From the NCBI GenBank assembly GCA_023101725.1, contig JALJCO010010470.1, positions 146,297 to 210,296 on the forward strand: 64,000 bases of DNA, written 5' to 3'. The notes below the pieces were generated by a model. It was not told the origin of the DNA. It worked only from the letters and a program-made list of their open reading frames with translations, and made no database searches. Shown in pieces: positions 34,190-46,400 of the stretch; within the stretch, counting starts at the first letter, position 1, and every line of letters begins with the position of its first letter. Both the position numbers and the translations under genes were made by a program. This DNA comes from Atherinomorus stipes (Eukaryota > Chordata > Actinopteri > Atheriniformes > Atherinidae).

Positions 34190-35163
34190 CAGGGGTTCTC
34201 AACCTGTTTTATGATGGGGCCCAATTTTTCAGTCCAAATTGGTCCAGGGTTCATTCATATTTAATGCTGTATTAGTGTAATGATCTCATTTTTGGTTTAT
34301 ATATTTAATAACTAAACCAAATCCACCTGCCTTTAACAGACTGAACCTAGTAAAATGTGGCGTGATAAACATGAATAAAGTAATATAAAAATATATTACG
34401 AGATCGTCACAAACACATTTATATCACCACGTATAATTCATGGAATAAAATCAGACTCCTACAAGAACAAATCGGAATTATGCTACAACATTTTACTACA
34501 AAAAGAGGGACAACAGAAAAAACTGATGGAAACTGATTAAAAAAAGAGATAAAAAAAATGGTGCAGTAATAGATCACATTGAAAATAAAAAGGCTCAATT
34601 TAAATAATCTGTAAAAACCTGTATTTTATTTGTTTAGACAGGCCATTAAAGCACAAAATTTCATTGAACAATTTATTTATTTAAACTTTTCTTAGAATTT
34701 TTTAAAGAACTTCCAAACAGAACAGACATTTTCTGCATCAACAGCTGATTTTCTCTCTTTTTTTCTTAAAAATAATTTCTTTATGAATGTTAGATGTTTG
34801 CTTTCTAGATGAGGCTTCCAAATGCAGCTTCAGGGCTTCCGTTACCATTAGCATTAGCATTAGCGTTAGCTGGTGCTCCATCCAGACTTCCCGGCTCTGC
34901 TTTATCTCCACTCACTAATCTGTATTTAATATATTGGAGTGAATTTTTGCCCCTTTAGGGACGGTTTGGGATAATTTTTATCTTCATTATTTAGTTTTAA
35001 TTCTTCTTTACAACGTTAGTTACAGGCTAGCGGCTAGCTGAGTGTCTTCTTCTGCTTGTTTATTGAACTCTGACAAGTTAGCCTCCCCCCACTGCAACTC
35101 ATCCAGTCATAAATAACAGTGTAAATATACGGCCCCTGCGGCCCACATGGTTAAGAATGACTG
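34190..35163. mobile_element. hAT-type insertion
   Basis: Starts CAGGGGTTCTCAACCTG and ends GGTTAAGAATGACTG. Flanks cattagtc (34182-34189) and cattagag (35164-35171) are an 8-bp duplication with two changes; uninterrupted relatives read cattagag. No coding sequence recognised. Confidence 0.75.
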
Positions 35164-35201
35164 CATTAGAGCACTTTTCCCATGAACAGTGGACCAACAT
35201 A

Positions 35202-36472
35202 CAGGGGGTTAGACAATGAAACTGAAACACCTGTCATTTTAGTGTGGGAGGTTTCATGGCTAAATTGGACCAGCCTGGTGGCCAATATTCATTAATTGCA
35301 CATTGCACCAGTAAGAGCAGAGTGTGAAGGTTCAATTAGCAGAGTCAAAGCACAGTTTTGCTCAAAACATTGCAATGCATACAACATTATGGGTGACATA
35401 TCAGAGTTCAAAAGAGGACAAATTGTTGGTGCACGTCTTGCCGGCGCATCTGTGACCAAGACAGCAAGTCTTTGTGATGTATCAAGAGCCACAGTATCCA
35501 GGGTAATGTCAGCATACCACCAAGAAGGATGAACCACATCCAACAGGATTAACTGTGGACGCAAGAGGAAGCTGTCTGAACGTGATGTTCGGGTGCTAAC
35601 CCGGATTGTATCCAAAAAATATAAAACCACAGCTGCCCAAATCACGGCAGAATTAAATGTGCACCTCAGCTCTCCTGTTTCCACTAGAACTGTCTGTCGG
35701 GAGCTCCACAGGGTAAATATACACGGCCGGGCTGCTATAGTCAAACCTTTGGTCACTCGTGCCAATGCCAAACGTCGGTTTCAATGGTGCAAGGAGCGCA
35801 AATCTTGGGCTGTGGACAATGTGAAACATGTATTGTTCTCTGATGAGTCCACCTTTACTGTTTTCCCCACATCTGGGAGAGTCACAGTGTGGAGAAGCCC
35901 CAGAGAAGTGTACCACCCAGATTGTTGCATGGCCAGAGTGAAGCATGGGGGTGGATCAGTGATGGTTTGGGCGGCCATATCATGGCATTCGCTTGGCCCA
36001 GTACTTGTGCTAGATGGGCGTGTCACTGCCAAGGACTACCGAACCATTCTGGAGGACCATATGCATCCAAAGGTTCAAACATTGTATCCTGAAGGCGGTG
36101 CAGTGTATCATGATGACAATGCACAAATACACACAGCAAGACTAATGAAAGATTGGTTTGATGAACATGAAAGTGAAGTTGAACATCTCCCATGGCCTGC
36201 AAAGTCACCAGATCTAAATGTTATTGAGCCACTTTGGGGTGTTTTGGAGGAGCGAGTCAGGAAACGTTTTCCTCCACCAGCATCACGTAGTGACCTGGCC
36301 ACTATCCTGCAAGAAGAATGGCTTAAAATCCCTCTGACCACTGTTCAGGACTTGTATATGTCATTTCCAAGACGAATTGTCGCTGTATTGGCCGCAAAAG
36401 GAGGCCCCACACCATACTAATAAATGATTGTGGTCTAAAACCAAGTGTTTCAGTTTCATTGTCTAACCCCTG
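35202..36472 (+). mobile_element. Tc1-like transposon, 1271 bp, structurally complete
   Basis: Ends CAGGGGGTTAGACAATGAAA and its near-exact inverse; TA at 35200-35201 and 36473-36474. The empty site is readable in related copies (ccaacatacctgtc). It contains one long transposase frame. Confidence 0.92.
35389..36420 (+). pseudogene. Tc1-family DD34E transposase with one internal stop
   Basis: A single frame runs from ATG at 35389 to TAA at 36418-36420, 343 codons, interrupted only by TGA at 35530-35532. The N-terminal helix-turn-helix (FKRGQIVGARLAGASVTKTA) is followed by the catalytic triad: SDESTF, HDDNAQIHT, and SPDLNVIEPLWGVLEE for the last acidic residue. Length matches active Tc1 transposases (about 340 residues). 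The stop lies between the DNA-binding and catalytic regions and may have arisen by C-to-T change. It is the youngest-looking copy in the window. Confidence 0.9.
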
Positions 36473-36803
36473 TACCTGTCAACAGGTGCAGACGTCTGAT
36501 TGGACGTTACAGAAAACACCTGATTGCAGTGACTGACTCAAAGTGTTGCTCAACAACATTTTAGCTTCGGAGCCCCATCATGTTTGCTTACTTGTTTTAT
36601 TTTTTGTTGGTTTGTTTTTAATATTTCTGTTAAACCACAATTCAAAATCAATGTCATGATTTTCATAAATTTTTTATTTATTATTACTTTTGTCAATTTA
36701 ATTGGAGGGTATGAATCATTTTGAGGACGACTGTACATGGCGGCAGCATAAATGAGCCTCAACAGTTAAATGAATGAAGACTTTCTAATCACATTTTCAG
36801 CTC

Positions 36804-36809
36804 TTTATT
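36804..36809 (-). promoter_or_regulatory. candidate poly(A) signal of the unnamed gene
   Basis: AATAAA on the minus strand, about 170 nt past the stop codon, in sequence that is not obviously repeat. Position and motif fit a cleavage signal; no transcript evidence is available. Confidence 0.4.
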
Positions 36810-36977
36810 CGCCCCAAACAGGAATCGGGGTTGGAGCTGCCGGAGGACGGTAAGCTAGCATCCTTCTGTCAGCGAGGTGTTAGCGAACAGCGCTGGTGTC
36901 TTCATCCTCTCTGAAGCAGGATGAGAATGGATGTTAGAGTCCCCCCCCCTCCCCCCCGGCCCGGTCTGCCTCTGCGG

Positions 36978-37411
36978 TCATTCAGACGGACCGGGCTCAG
37001 TCCTGTGCTCTGCTGGTTCTGCCAACGCTCTGTGATGTTCTCCTGAGCTGCCTCCCGGGGAGGTTTCCCTCAGCCGGGTCGCGGCTGGGGCGAAGCCGGG
37101 GATACTCTGCTGGGGTGGTGGGGAGACCAGCAGTCTGTCTTGGGGAACGGAGACCGGGCTCTTCTTCTGGGACAGGAGGGTTAGGGGGGGCTTTCCTGGG
37201 GTCTGGATCAGTTCTAGAGGTGTGTCCGAGGCGAACGCTGCAGCTGGACTGAAGACGGGAGCGACGGTCGCCTCTCGTCGGGGCTGTGCTGGAGGGGGAC
37301 CCCCTGATCCTGGGTCAGGTGGGGGCTTGCTTTCTCCTCCTGCTGCCTTCAACTCCTCCTCCTGGACAGTGTCCTCCTTTTCCTCCCCTCTCTGTTGTCC
37401 CGTGTCTCTGT
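36978..37411 (-). CDS. unnamed gene, terminal exon and stop
   Basis: Acceptor ttccacccag; stop TGA at 36980-36978. It encodes an acidic stretch (EEKEDTVQEEEL) then a Pro-rich tail with SPVSVPQDRLLVSPPPQQS, ending RTEPGPSE. No internal stop occurs in the shared frame. Confidence 0.68.
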
Positions 37412-40400
37412 CTGGGTGGAAAAAGAGACCAACGTTATCATAGTTTTGGATTTTAATTAGTTTAAGTTTTATTTAGTTTTGACTTCTTGTTTTTCAGTTA
37501 GTTTTTGAGCAGGTTTGCTAATTTTTATTAGCTTTTATTTTCGGAAAATGCTTAGTTTTAGTTTAGTTTTAATAGTTTCAGTGTTCGTTTAAGTTTTTCT
37601 ATTTTTTAGTAAATTACAGGTATTTGCGTGGTGTGACATTCAAAATCATCAGAAAGTCAAATATAAGAACTCAACAAGACAATTTTAAAAATGCATTCAG
37701 AAGACATGAACAACCGTCCACGAACAAAGTTTGTATCTCCATCTGGAGTCTCACAGGACGGGATTTTACCAGAATAACGGCTGATGTGCTAAACACTACT
37801 TAAAGGTCGAGTCCGAAGGTCCTCCCAGTTCAAACTGAGCTCCTCCTCTCAGGCTAATGGCCTCTTCAGCCTCTTCAGCTTCAACGACTCCTTCGGAGCT
37901 CAGAAGCGGGTAAAAGCCAAACCAATATTAATCTACCTTAGATCTGCTGGGTTTATGTAGTTTACGTACATTGTTGTTGTTTCTGTTTGTGTGTGACATC
38001 ATCACACATGTGACGTGAGCATGTCGTGAGCAGGTCCACCATCAGTTTTGCGTTTTGGATCGTGCAGACAAGAACACAACAGTGTCGCGTCTTCAGGAAT
38101 TCCACTTTGGAATGAGTCCTCAGATTTTTGCGTCTTCAACCCAGAATAACGCCGTTGCCGTGTGAACGAAAGGCAGTTCCGCTGAAATATTTTGCCATTT
38201 TTCCCACAATCGTCCTCGTGTGAACGGCCCCTAAAGCTCTTACTGCAGAATACTTCCTGTTCTTTGCTACATCCGCCGTTTTTCTCTCTTTTTTTTTCTT
38301 CGAGAGTTCGAGTGACTGGCGTCTGCTCCAATCATGAGCTTATTCCCACACAGCGTCATGCCCTTACTTCTGTCATTGGCTGGTGATATAAACAGAAATC
38401 TCCACCCAGAAACGTCCCGAACACAAAACAAAGCGAAAGAGCGAATTACAGACAGGTGGAGAGAGAGTTGCATTCAAACACACCACTGCACGCGAGTAAC
38501 GGCCCAAACGTGCGGTTTGAGACGGATTTCACCTGCACAAGTCTAACGTTTGTTTTCAGGGGGGCAACTTTGGACTCTACCTTTAACAGAAGCATCTGCA
38601 TATCGCAACTGTGCTTTATCAAAATCTAAGAAATATCACTTTCATTTTTTGAAAGCGCAATGAAAACAGAGCTAATGAAAAAAATAATTTGTAAACGTAA
38701 TAACTACAGCTGATAATGTAATAAGAGATAAATTATTGGTAAGAAATTTAACATTTTTCTCATCAACACTGCAAAAACTTAAATCTTGGCAAGTATATTT
38801 TTCTAATTTCTAGTCAAAATATCTCTTAACTTTCAAATTGAGACAAAATTACCTAAAGAGAAACATTTCAATCAGATAAAGGAACTTGTTTTAAGGTAAT
38901 GCATCTTATTTCAAGAAGTCTTGTAAAGAAAATGTTGCATGTTCTGTTGGCAGAATTGTTTTTTGCGTATTACAAGCAAAAAAATCTTGCCCACTCTTAA
39001 AATAAGTAATTTTTTTTGCATAATACTGTAAGATGCATTGCCTTAAAACAAGTTCCTATATCTCACTGAAATGTTTCTCTTTAAAGACACACAACGTAAC
39101 TTTTAGACCTTAAAAATCTGCGTTTCTGACTCGTTTTGATGTCACACCAACATTCATTTTGCGCATTTTCGAGCCGTCACTGCCCAGAGGCGTCCGGGGG
39201 CTCAGAAACAGCACTATGTAAGATTCCCATCCGGGACGCGACTGTGACGTTGCAGCCGACTATTGGCTGCAGCACCGCGTCACTCACTAGCAAACGGATG
39301 TAAACAAGGGATCAACCCCGCGAGTGTTTTGAAGGCACATCATGTCGGATTCAGTAAGGAAACATTACAGGAGGAAGAGAGGAAAAGGAAGAGAGGAAGG
39401 GACAGAACAAGAGTCAAGATAAGACTGTCTTTTACTGGCTGGAGTGAATCACGGTGCAGGTATGATACAAGATGGTTGCTAGTTTAGTCACCGATAGGGG
39501 GCGCGTCACTGAGAAAACTGCTAAAAGTTCCGTTGTGTGTCTTTAAGTACTTTTGTCTTATTTTGATTGTGATGAGATATTTGACTAGAAATTAGAAAAA
39601 TATACTTGGTGAGATTTGAGTTTTTGCAGTGAAAATAAAGTCCAGAGAATCTTGGCGTAGTCATCCATCACTCTGTAGTATTCCCCTCAATTACGGTTGT
39701 TCGTCCGTTCTGAATCATCTGCAGGTCAAAATCTTTCTCTTTGTTCCAAATTTGCTTAAATATGTAAATTAATAATGTGGGTGTCACTGGTTCAGACCTG
39801 GTTTGACGCGGCAGCTAACTGGACTGGCACTAACGGGGCTACATGTCTGAACAGTCCCAGCCCCCCACCAGGAGCCATTTTCAGTTTGGGGGAATGTTTT
39901 TATCCTGGAAAGTTTTCTAAAACCCAGACAGTGGCAACGCTGGCACTCAGAACAAGGGAAGATGAGCACCTGCTTCATCCAGAGTCTGCTGTGCTTCATC
40001 TTCATTGCAGGAGGGAAGGTCCCATCTGTTGCCCCGGAAACGGATGGGCGACCTTTGTAAAACTGCCTTTAGCTCTGAGAGGCCAGAACAGAGGAGGTTA
40101 GCACTTCCAGGAGAGGTGATGAGTACGTCATTAACCAGAATCACGTCTGGATGGATGACGGTGGCAGGGAGGCGACCATGTCATCACAAGGATACGGCTT
40201 GCACAGTTGCCATGGCAACATTCATCTTTACAGAGCAGCCATGACCTGCCATGCAAAGATGTATTCAGCAGTGCGCATGTTAAAGGGGAAGTTCAGGGTT
40301 TTTGACATCGGGCCTCATTTTGGAGTGAGCCAGGATCCTGCTCATCACCGGAGACAGTTTCATCTTATTTCATCTCATATTCTTGTTATCGGTGCTCCCC

Positions 40401-43400
40401 GATGCTAATGCTAGCATAAGTCAATAGGAATCTGCTAGCCTGTCATTAATAACAATCGTATCGACTCCACAGAGCACCCAAGGAAACCAGTCATATAACT
40501 CAAGACTATCTGTGGAAATGCCGTGTTAACAACATAATTCCACAAATAAAACTCACCTGCATCATAAATGACATATTACGTGTTGAGGAACTAGTTTCTC
40601 ACCAGCAGCGGAATGATACGTTGCTTCTGTGCGGTAAGACAGGAGAGCGATTCGGTTCAAAACAAACAGAAGCGCTACAGTCGTCACACATTTTCAACTG
40701 ATAGTTTACAGAATTAAGAACAGTAAAAGGCCGCTTGGTTTATACGTGTTCACTTTCACAGCAGCTGCTACGGGAATCAAATTTCTCCGTACACTTAACG
40801 GCAGATGATATCACTGCGCTGCCAAATACCAGAAGTAAAAATGTGTCGCTGTTGAGACACTTTAAGGAGCCCTATCATGAAAAATGGACTTTTAAGAGCT
40901 TTTCAGCATGTCAGTGTGTTATTTCCTCATCAAGAAAAATGATTTAAATCGTTATTTTTCTTCATTCATGCATATTTGAGTAATCTACATGAATATTTAA
41001 ACCAAGCGCTACCTCCCTGCAAACGGCTGACTACCCACCCCGTTACGTATGAACGTGGCACCAATCACGAAAGTCCAAATGCGCACGCTCAGTATCGTAG
41101 CAAGACGCCCTCTGTTGAACAGAAACTCAGAGAATCCTATACACACTCTCTGAGGAAGAAACTAACACCTGCAGGAAGATTTCCTCAGAGACAAGCAGCC
41201 ATCAGCTAACAGACGTTTGATCCAGAGTTCAGGAGAATTTTCTTCCTTTTTTTTCTTTTTTTTTTAAGCTCTAGAGGACAGCAAGTTGGGGAAAATGCAG
41301 TTACGTTCAGCGTGGTTATGTTCAGCGTGGGAGTTTATTGTTGTACTGGATGAATCGACTTGCCAGAAGTGGTTGGATTATAACTTGAGGAGCAGGGAAA
41401 AAACTCAACTTTGTGTGTGAACTTCACTCCTGACAACTTCATGAATCTCGGGCAGTAAAGTGTTTTTTTCTCTGGGATTACTTCTGAAACCTGACGCAGT
41501 TCCTACTATAAAAACGCGCATGGACAGACAACAACACTGGTGAGTCAACACATCTCTCAGCTCAATGCTAACTGTTAGCCTATGATTTGTTCGCTAAATT
41601 ACTTGCTTGTCAGGGGTCTCTGTAGTACTTCTGTGGTACTGCGTGTACTTCAAACTCCATATCAGACTCTGGGTCGAGCGCATACAGCTCCATAACAGGC
41701 TGGTCTGCTTTATCCCGTCGATTGGAGTAATTATCCATCAATGTTTACTACTAACATCCACATGAGAGCTGCCGGTGCTACAGACAATTCTGTGACCCTT
41801 CAGAATAAGTGTCTCTTCCGGGGCGACGTCATGAAATGGGCGTAAAACATGCTGCAATTGGTCGAGAGCTCCGCAGTTCAGGACAGTCAGCCATCTTACT
41901 TCCGTGTTGGAAATTAGATGCATCGAAAAACTAATATTTAACACCAAATTAGTTTCTATAGTAACGATGGGAACAAATCTAGCTTATAAATGCCTGTATT
42001 TGACTTTTGGAACATTTGAAAAGCATGATACAGCTCCTTTAACTCATTCACTGACATTGACGTCTACAGCGGGGTGGGGGGGGGGGGAGTATTGAACAAG
42101 TCAACATTTTTCTCCAAAAATATGTTTCTAGCAGAGCTATTGACATGAACACAATCTGGTGACAATCTGGCGACATCTGATGAAAATTTCAATACTTTTT
42201 CCCCCCGCTGTAAACGGCTATAGACGTCAATGGCAGTGAATGAGTTAACTATCAAAATGTAACGCAATACAAAGCAAGTTTATTTGTAACATTATGTTGT
42301 TAACACGGCATTTCCACATCTAGTTTGTGGTATAACTGGTTTCCTCGGGTGTTCTGTGGAGTCGATACGATTTTTATTAATGACAGGCTAGCAGATTCCT
42401 CTTGACTTATGCTAGCATTAGCATTGGGGACTACTGGTAACAAGAATATAAGATGAAATAAGATGAAACTGTCTCCAATGATGAGTTGGATCCTGGCTCA
42501 CTCCAGAATGAGGCCCCATGTCAAAAATCCTGAACTCGCCCTTTAAGCTGAGATCAGCGTCCAGCTGTGAAAATACCTCTGATTTAAAGGATAACTTGTC
42601 TTTATTTTTAACCCGGACCTTATTTCTAGGAGTTTATACGTGTATTTACTCACTGGTAAAGTTTCTGCACCACTTTGACTCCTTCAGAAGATTTTATGTT
42701 GAGTCGCCCTTCAGCGTGCATCCATATAACAGGAGAGACGGGGCAGCCTCTCTATAAGACATTATCTTCAGCACAACTCCTTCATTTCACCAATACTTTA
42801 CATAGAACAAACGAACAAGTACTGATGTCCTGTGAGTCCAGATTTAGCTTTCCGTTAACTATCAGGGTGTTCTACACACTTTTCAGGGCCGTGCGTTCCT
42901 GATGCGTGCTTCCGTAGTACAGCTTAGAGAGCAGCTCGCTACCCAGACATCCGTTCATTCTACTTAAGACACTGATGAAATGAAGGAGTTGTGCTACAGA
43001 TAACGTCTATAGACACTGCCCCATCTCTCCCTTTATATAGATGCATGCCGAAGGGCGACTCAACGTAATATCTTCCAAGGACTCAAAGTGATACAGAAAC
43101 TTTACCGGTGAGTAAATGCACAAATAAACTCCTAGAAATAAGGTCCAGGTTGAAAAAAGAAAGTTATTCTTTAAAGACTGAAACCTTCCGCAGGCTTCCA
43201 GACTGAAGACGAGACCCTGACATGCTGTCAGACTTCTGCTGCTTCACCTCCAACATCCTCCCCCCAGCCTCACCTTGAGTAATAGTCAGAGCATCCTCAT
43301 GGACCGACACCGCTCTGCGCTGCGGGAAGGCCTTCACGTGTTGCTGTGGCTTCGGAAGACTCTCTGAAAGTACACACACATACACACACACGCATACACA

Positions 43401-46400
43401 CAATGCTTTAGTGGTTTATAAAGTCCACCATGTTCATTCCATCAATGTGCCAAAAATCTGCACCAACCTGAATAACGTTAACGGCTAGAATATAATCTGC
43501 TGATGTCTGCAGAGTCATCACTACAGACACTGAGGAGTTCCAGTCTCTAATGGCGGACTGCAAAAACTCAAATCTTACCACCAATATTTTTCTAATTTCT
43601 AGTCAAAATATCTCATCACACTCAATATAAGACAAAACTACATAAACAGAAACATTTCAGTGAGATATAGGAAGCTGTTTTAAGGCAATACATCTTATTT
43701 CAAGAAATCTCATCAACAAAATTTCACTTGTTCTATTGGCAGAATTTTTTTTTTGCTTATTAAAAGAAAAAAAAAATCTTGGCCACTTTTAAAATAAGTA
43801 AAGAAAAAAAATTGCTTCTTTTGTTACATCTTTTTCCAAAATATAAAAATCATTAGAAGCTTCACCTTTTTAATCCTGGTCACTTTTTCCAGCCTCAGTT
43901 GTCAGATTTTGAGGCTAAAATTATGTAAAATGAATGTATCAATAGATATAAACGTTAACCAGAACCAGGATTTATTACGACCAGAACTTTGTAGAAATAC
44001 CACCCAGATCAACAGTGACCACACCTTTTCTCATCTGCATATCATTCTCCTCACACTCCCCTAACCCACCTATCGGACAGCCGACCCCACCCACTATCCA
44101 GTTCCTGCAAGCTGCCTGGGTTATCAGGCGGGGGCCTGGAGATCCAGCGGAGTTTTAAGGGTTAATGCTATGAAATGTATCGCACTCATGTGGATAAAAT
44201 GTCAGTGATACATACGCAGTACGGGCCGAAAGTTTAGACACACTCCTGTTAAAGAAAAGGCTAAATTCACCACAATAATGCAAATAACAATTATTGTGGT
44301 GCAGACATGAAACTTGATGAGCAGCAGTGAGCAGGGGGGGGGGGGGGGGGGGGGGGGCTGTTGGACAGACTTCTAGCAGGTGAATATGGTGAACTGTGTG
44401 CGTCTGTGAAGAACTGGAAGTAACTAGTTGCATTTCTACCTGAACAGGATGTTTATTTAGCCTTTAAAGTTGTACTTCCATGGTCATTTCATTAATATTT
44501 CTGTGTTCTCCATTATTATTGAATGCATTCTGCATCGTTTCTGTTTTAAAAAAACCTTCTGGTATGCTTTGTATCCAGCTGTATTTGTATACTAGAAGAG
44601 AGGCTTGTGGTCCAACGGCAGCTTTTCCGGGTCCTTCTCATGAATTTCCGTCTGATTGGCTGCCTCCCGTCAGTGTATGAAGGAAGCTCCGCCCTCCGCT
44701 CTTATTTCGCTACAGACAGGAAATAGAGCCGACAAACAAGTTTGTTCCGCCATGCTAGTAAACAGTTAGCTAATTAGCTTCTCAACTCCGAAGCTACAGT
44801 CGTGTTGTCTTTACTTCTAGTGTGTAGTGGAGGGTTACCTGCCTTCCAATGGACAGATATAAACCCCACGTGGGATACGTTATTTGAAATGTGACGTAGA
44901 AGTGCGAGGCTGTTCCCGATTCGCTCTTTTTCTTCGTATTGTTTCTCTGATGAGAAAGCACAGCCGACTGGGGGGAACGCAACGCTAGCAAGTCAGCATG
45001 TGTAAGTAAACAAGGGGAAACCCTCCGTATTTCAGAAGGAGCAAGTTAAACGGGTTTTCAGTAGAAGGAGGCCTTTAATGTTATTTAGCTGATTTGCTTA
45101 TTCAGAAGTGTTCCTCTATTTAACATGTGCCTTTTTTATGCTTTTAAGCTAGGTGACCTGTGACATGCCAGTTACTGTGACTGTTAGCTTTGAACACGTA
45201 TGCATGTTTAGTCCTAACTGGAAGGGATTTATTAGTAATAATTAATACCATGAATGTGTTTATTTGCTGAATGAATGTTCCTCATGGCTTTGTGTTTAGA
45301 CCACACTCACTTCCATCCAGCATTCATGTTAACTAGCCTGGAATTCCTCACCTGGAAGCCTGTCGTTTGTTACATTACTGTGCTGTTGTGATTAAGAGTG
45401 ACCAGTAAAGACAGTTAACTGTACAAGCGAGTCCTGTGAGTTCTGACCGACACCCCATGGTGAACATCAAACCTCCTTACCAACGCATAAACAGTCTTAC
45501 ATCAACATCATCCTAATAGGCCACATTTTGGGAATTGTTCCATATAATGGCCGAGTGTTTGGCAAAACATTACAAAAAAGGAACTCAATGAGTTCTAGAA
45601 TGTTTCCAAAGTTGATCCGGATCCAGAGAAAATTCCGGATACTATGATCCAGAACACACAAAAATAAGGGAGTTGCGCTGCTTGGCGGAGGTCTGCGCTC
45701 TCCGAGTGCTTTCTTAGTTTTTTGTTTGTTGAACCACAATTCAAAATCAATGGCATGATTTTCATAAAATTTTTATCTATTATTACTTTTGTCCGTTTCA
45801 AGTTATTTTACTGACAGCTGATTTTTTCAGTCTTTAATGGGAGTGTGTCTTTCAGCCCGTGCTGTGTTAACTGTATCAAACGGACATTTCTTTTCTAATG
45901 TATAGCATCGTCTACTGTGAATTATAAATCTGGTATAAACAGAGGAGCATTGTTTGTTTTACTTTGCTTTTACAAATGAAAACGTGAAAATGTGTAGACA
46001 GCATACCCTCAGTCACTGATTGTGCTTTTTCAGAGCGATCTGGAGCACCGGCACTCCTCCATGTTGCCAGCGGGAGCAGGTCTTTCCTGGGTGACTGCGT
46101 GAAGACGGCACCCTCCGGGCTCTCATCCTGATGATTAGAAAATGAGTCTGGGGTCATGATTAGAAAATGTTCAACAACGAAACCACCGTCCGTGCCAGTG
46201 TGTGGGAGCTGTGGCTGCTAGGAGAGGGTAGTGATGCTGTTCAGGAGCTTCGGGAGGTCGGGCTGACGTTAAAATCATAAATCATGTCCTGCTGTTGAAG
46301 TTGAGGTGAAAAGTTTTTGTCAACTCTAAAAACTCTGCTCATGTTCTCCTGTGACTCTGTCTTTGTATGAGATAAGTCATGATGAAGGTCCAGCTGGTTT

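Larger units (their letters stand above)
33972..36733. mobile_element. mariner-type foldback element carrying two insertions
   Basis: Ends CAGTCGTCCTAAAAC and an inverse ending AGGACGACTG, then arms of ACCCTCCAATTAAA. The sequence is interrupted by a hAT element (34190-35163) and a Tc1 element (35202-36472). An AAT microsatellite is at 34128-34153. Confidence 0.75.
40284..42542. mobile_element. TTAA foldback element, AGGGGAAGTTCAGG family, outer layer
   Basis: TTAA at 40280-40283 and 42543-42546; ends AGGGGAAGTTCAGG and CCTGAACTCGCCC with a few changes, arms over 200 bp. Two further TTAA elements lie inside it. Confidence 0.8.

Noticed and set aside
33981..36470. A host gene or virus-derived gene around the 275-codon open frame
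   Set aside because: DDE motifs, terminal repeats and a TA duplication identify a Tc1 transposon; no retroviral gene or LTR was seen in the window.
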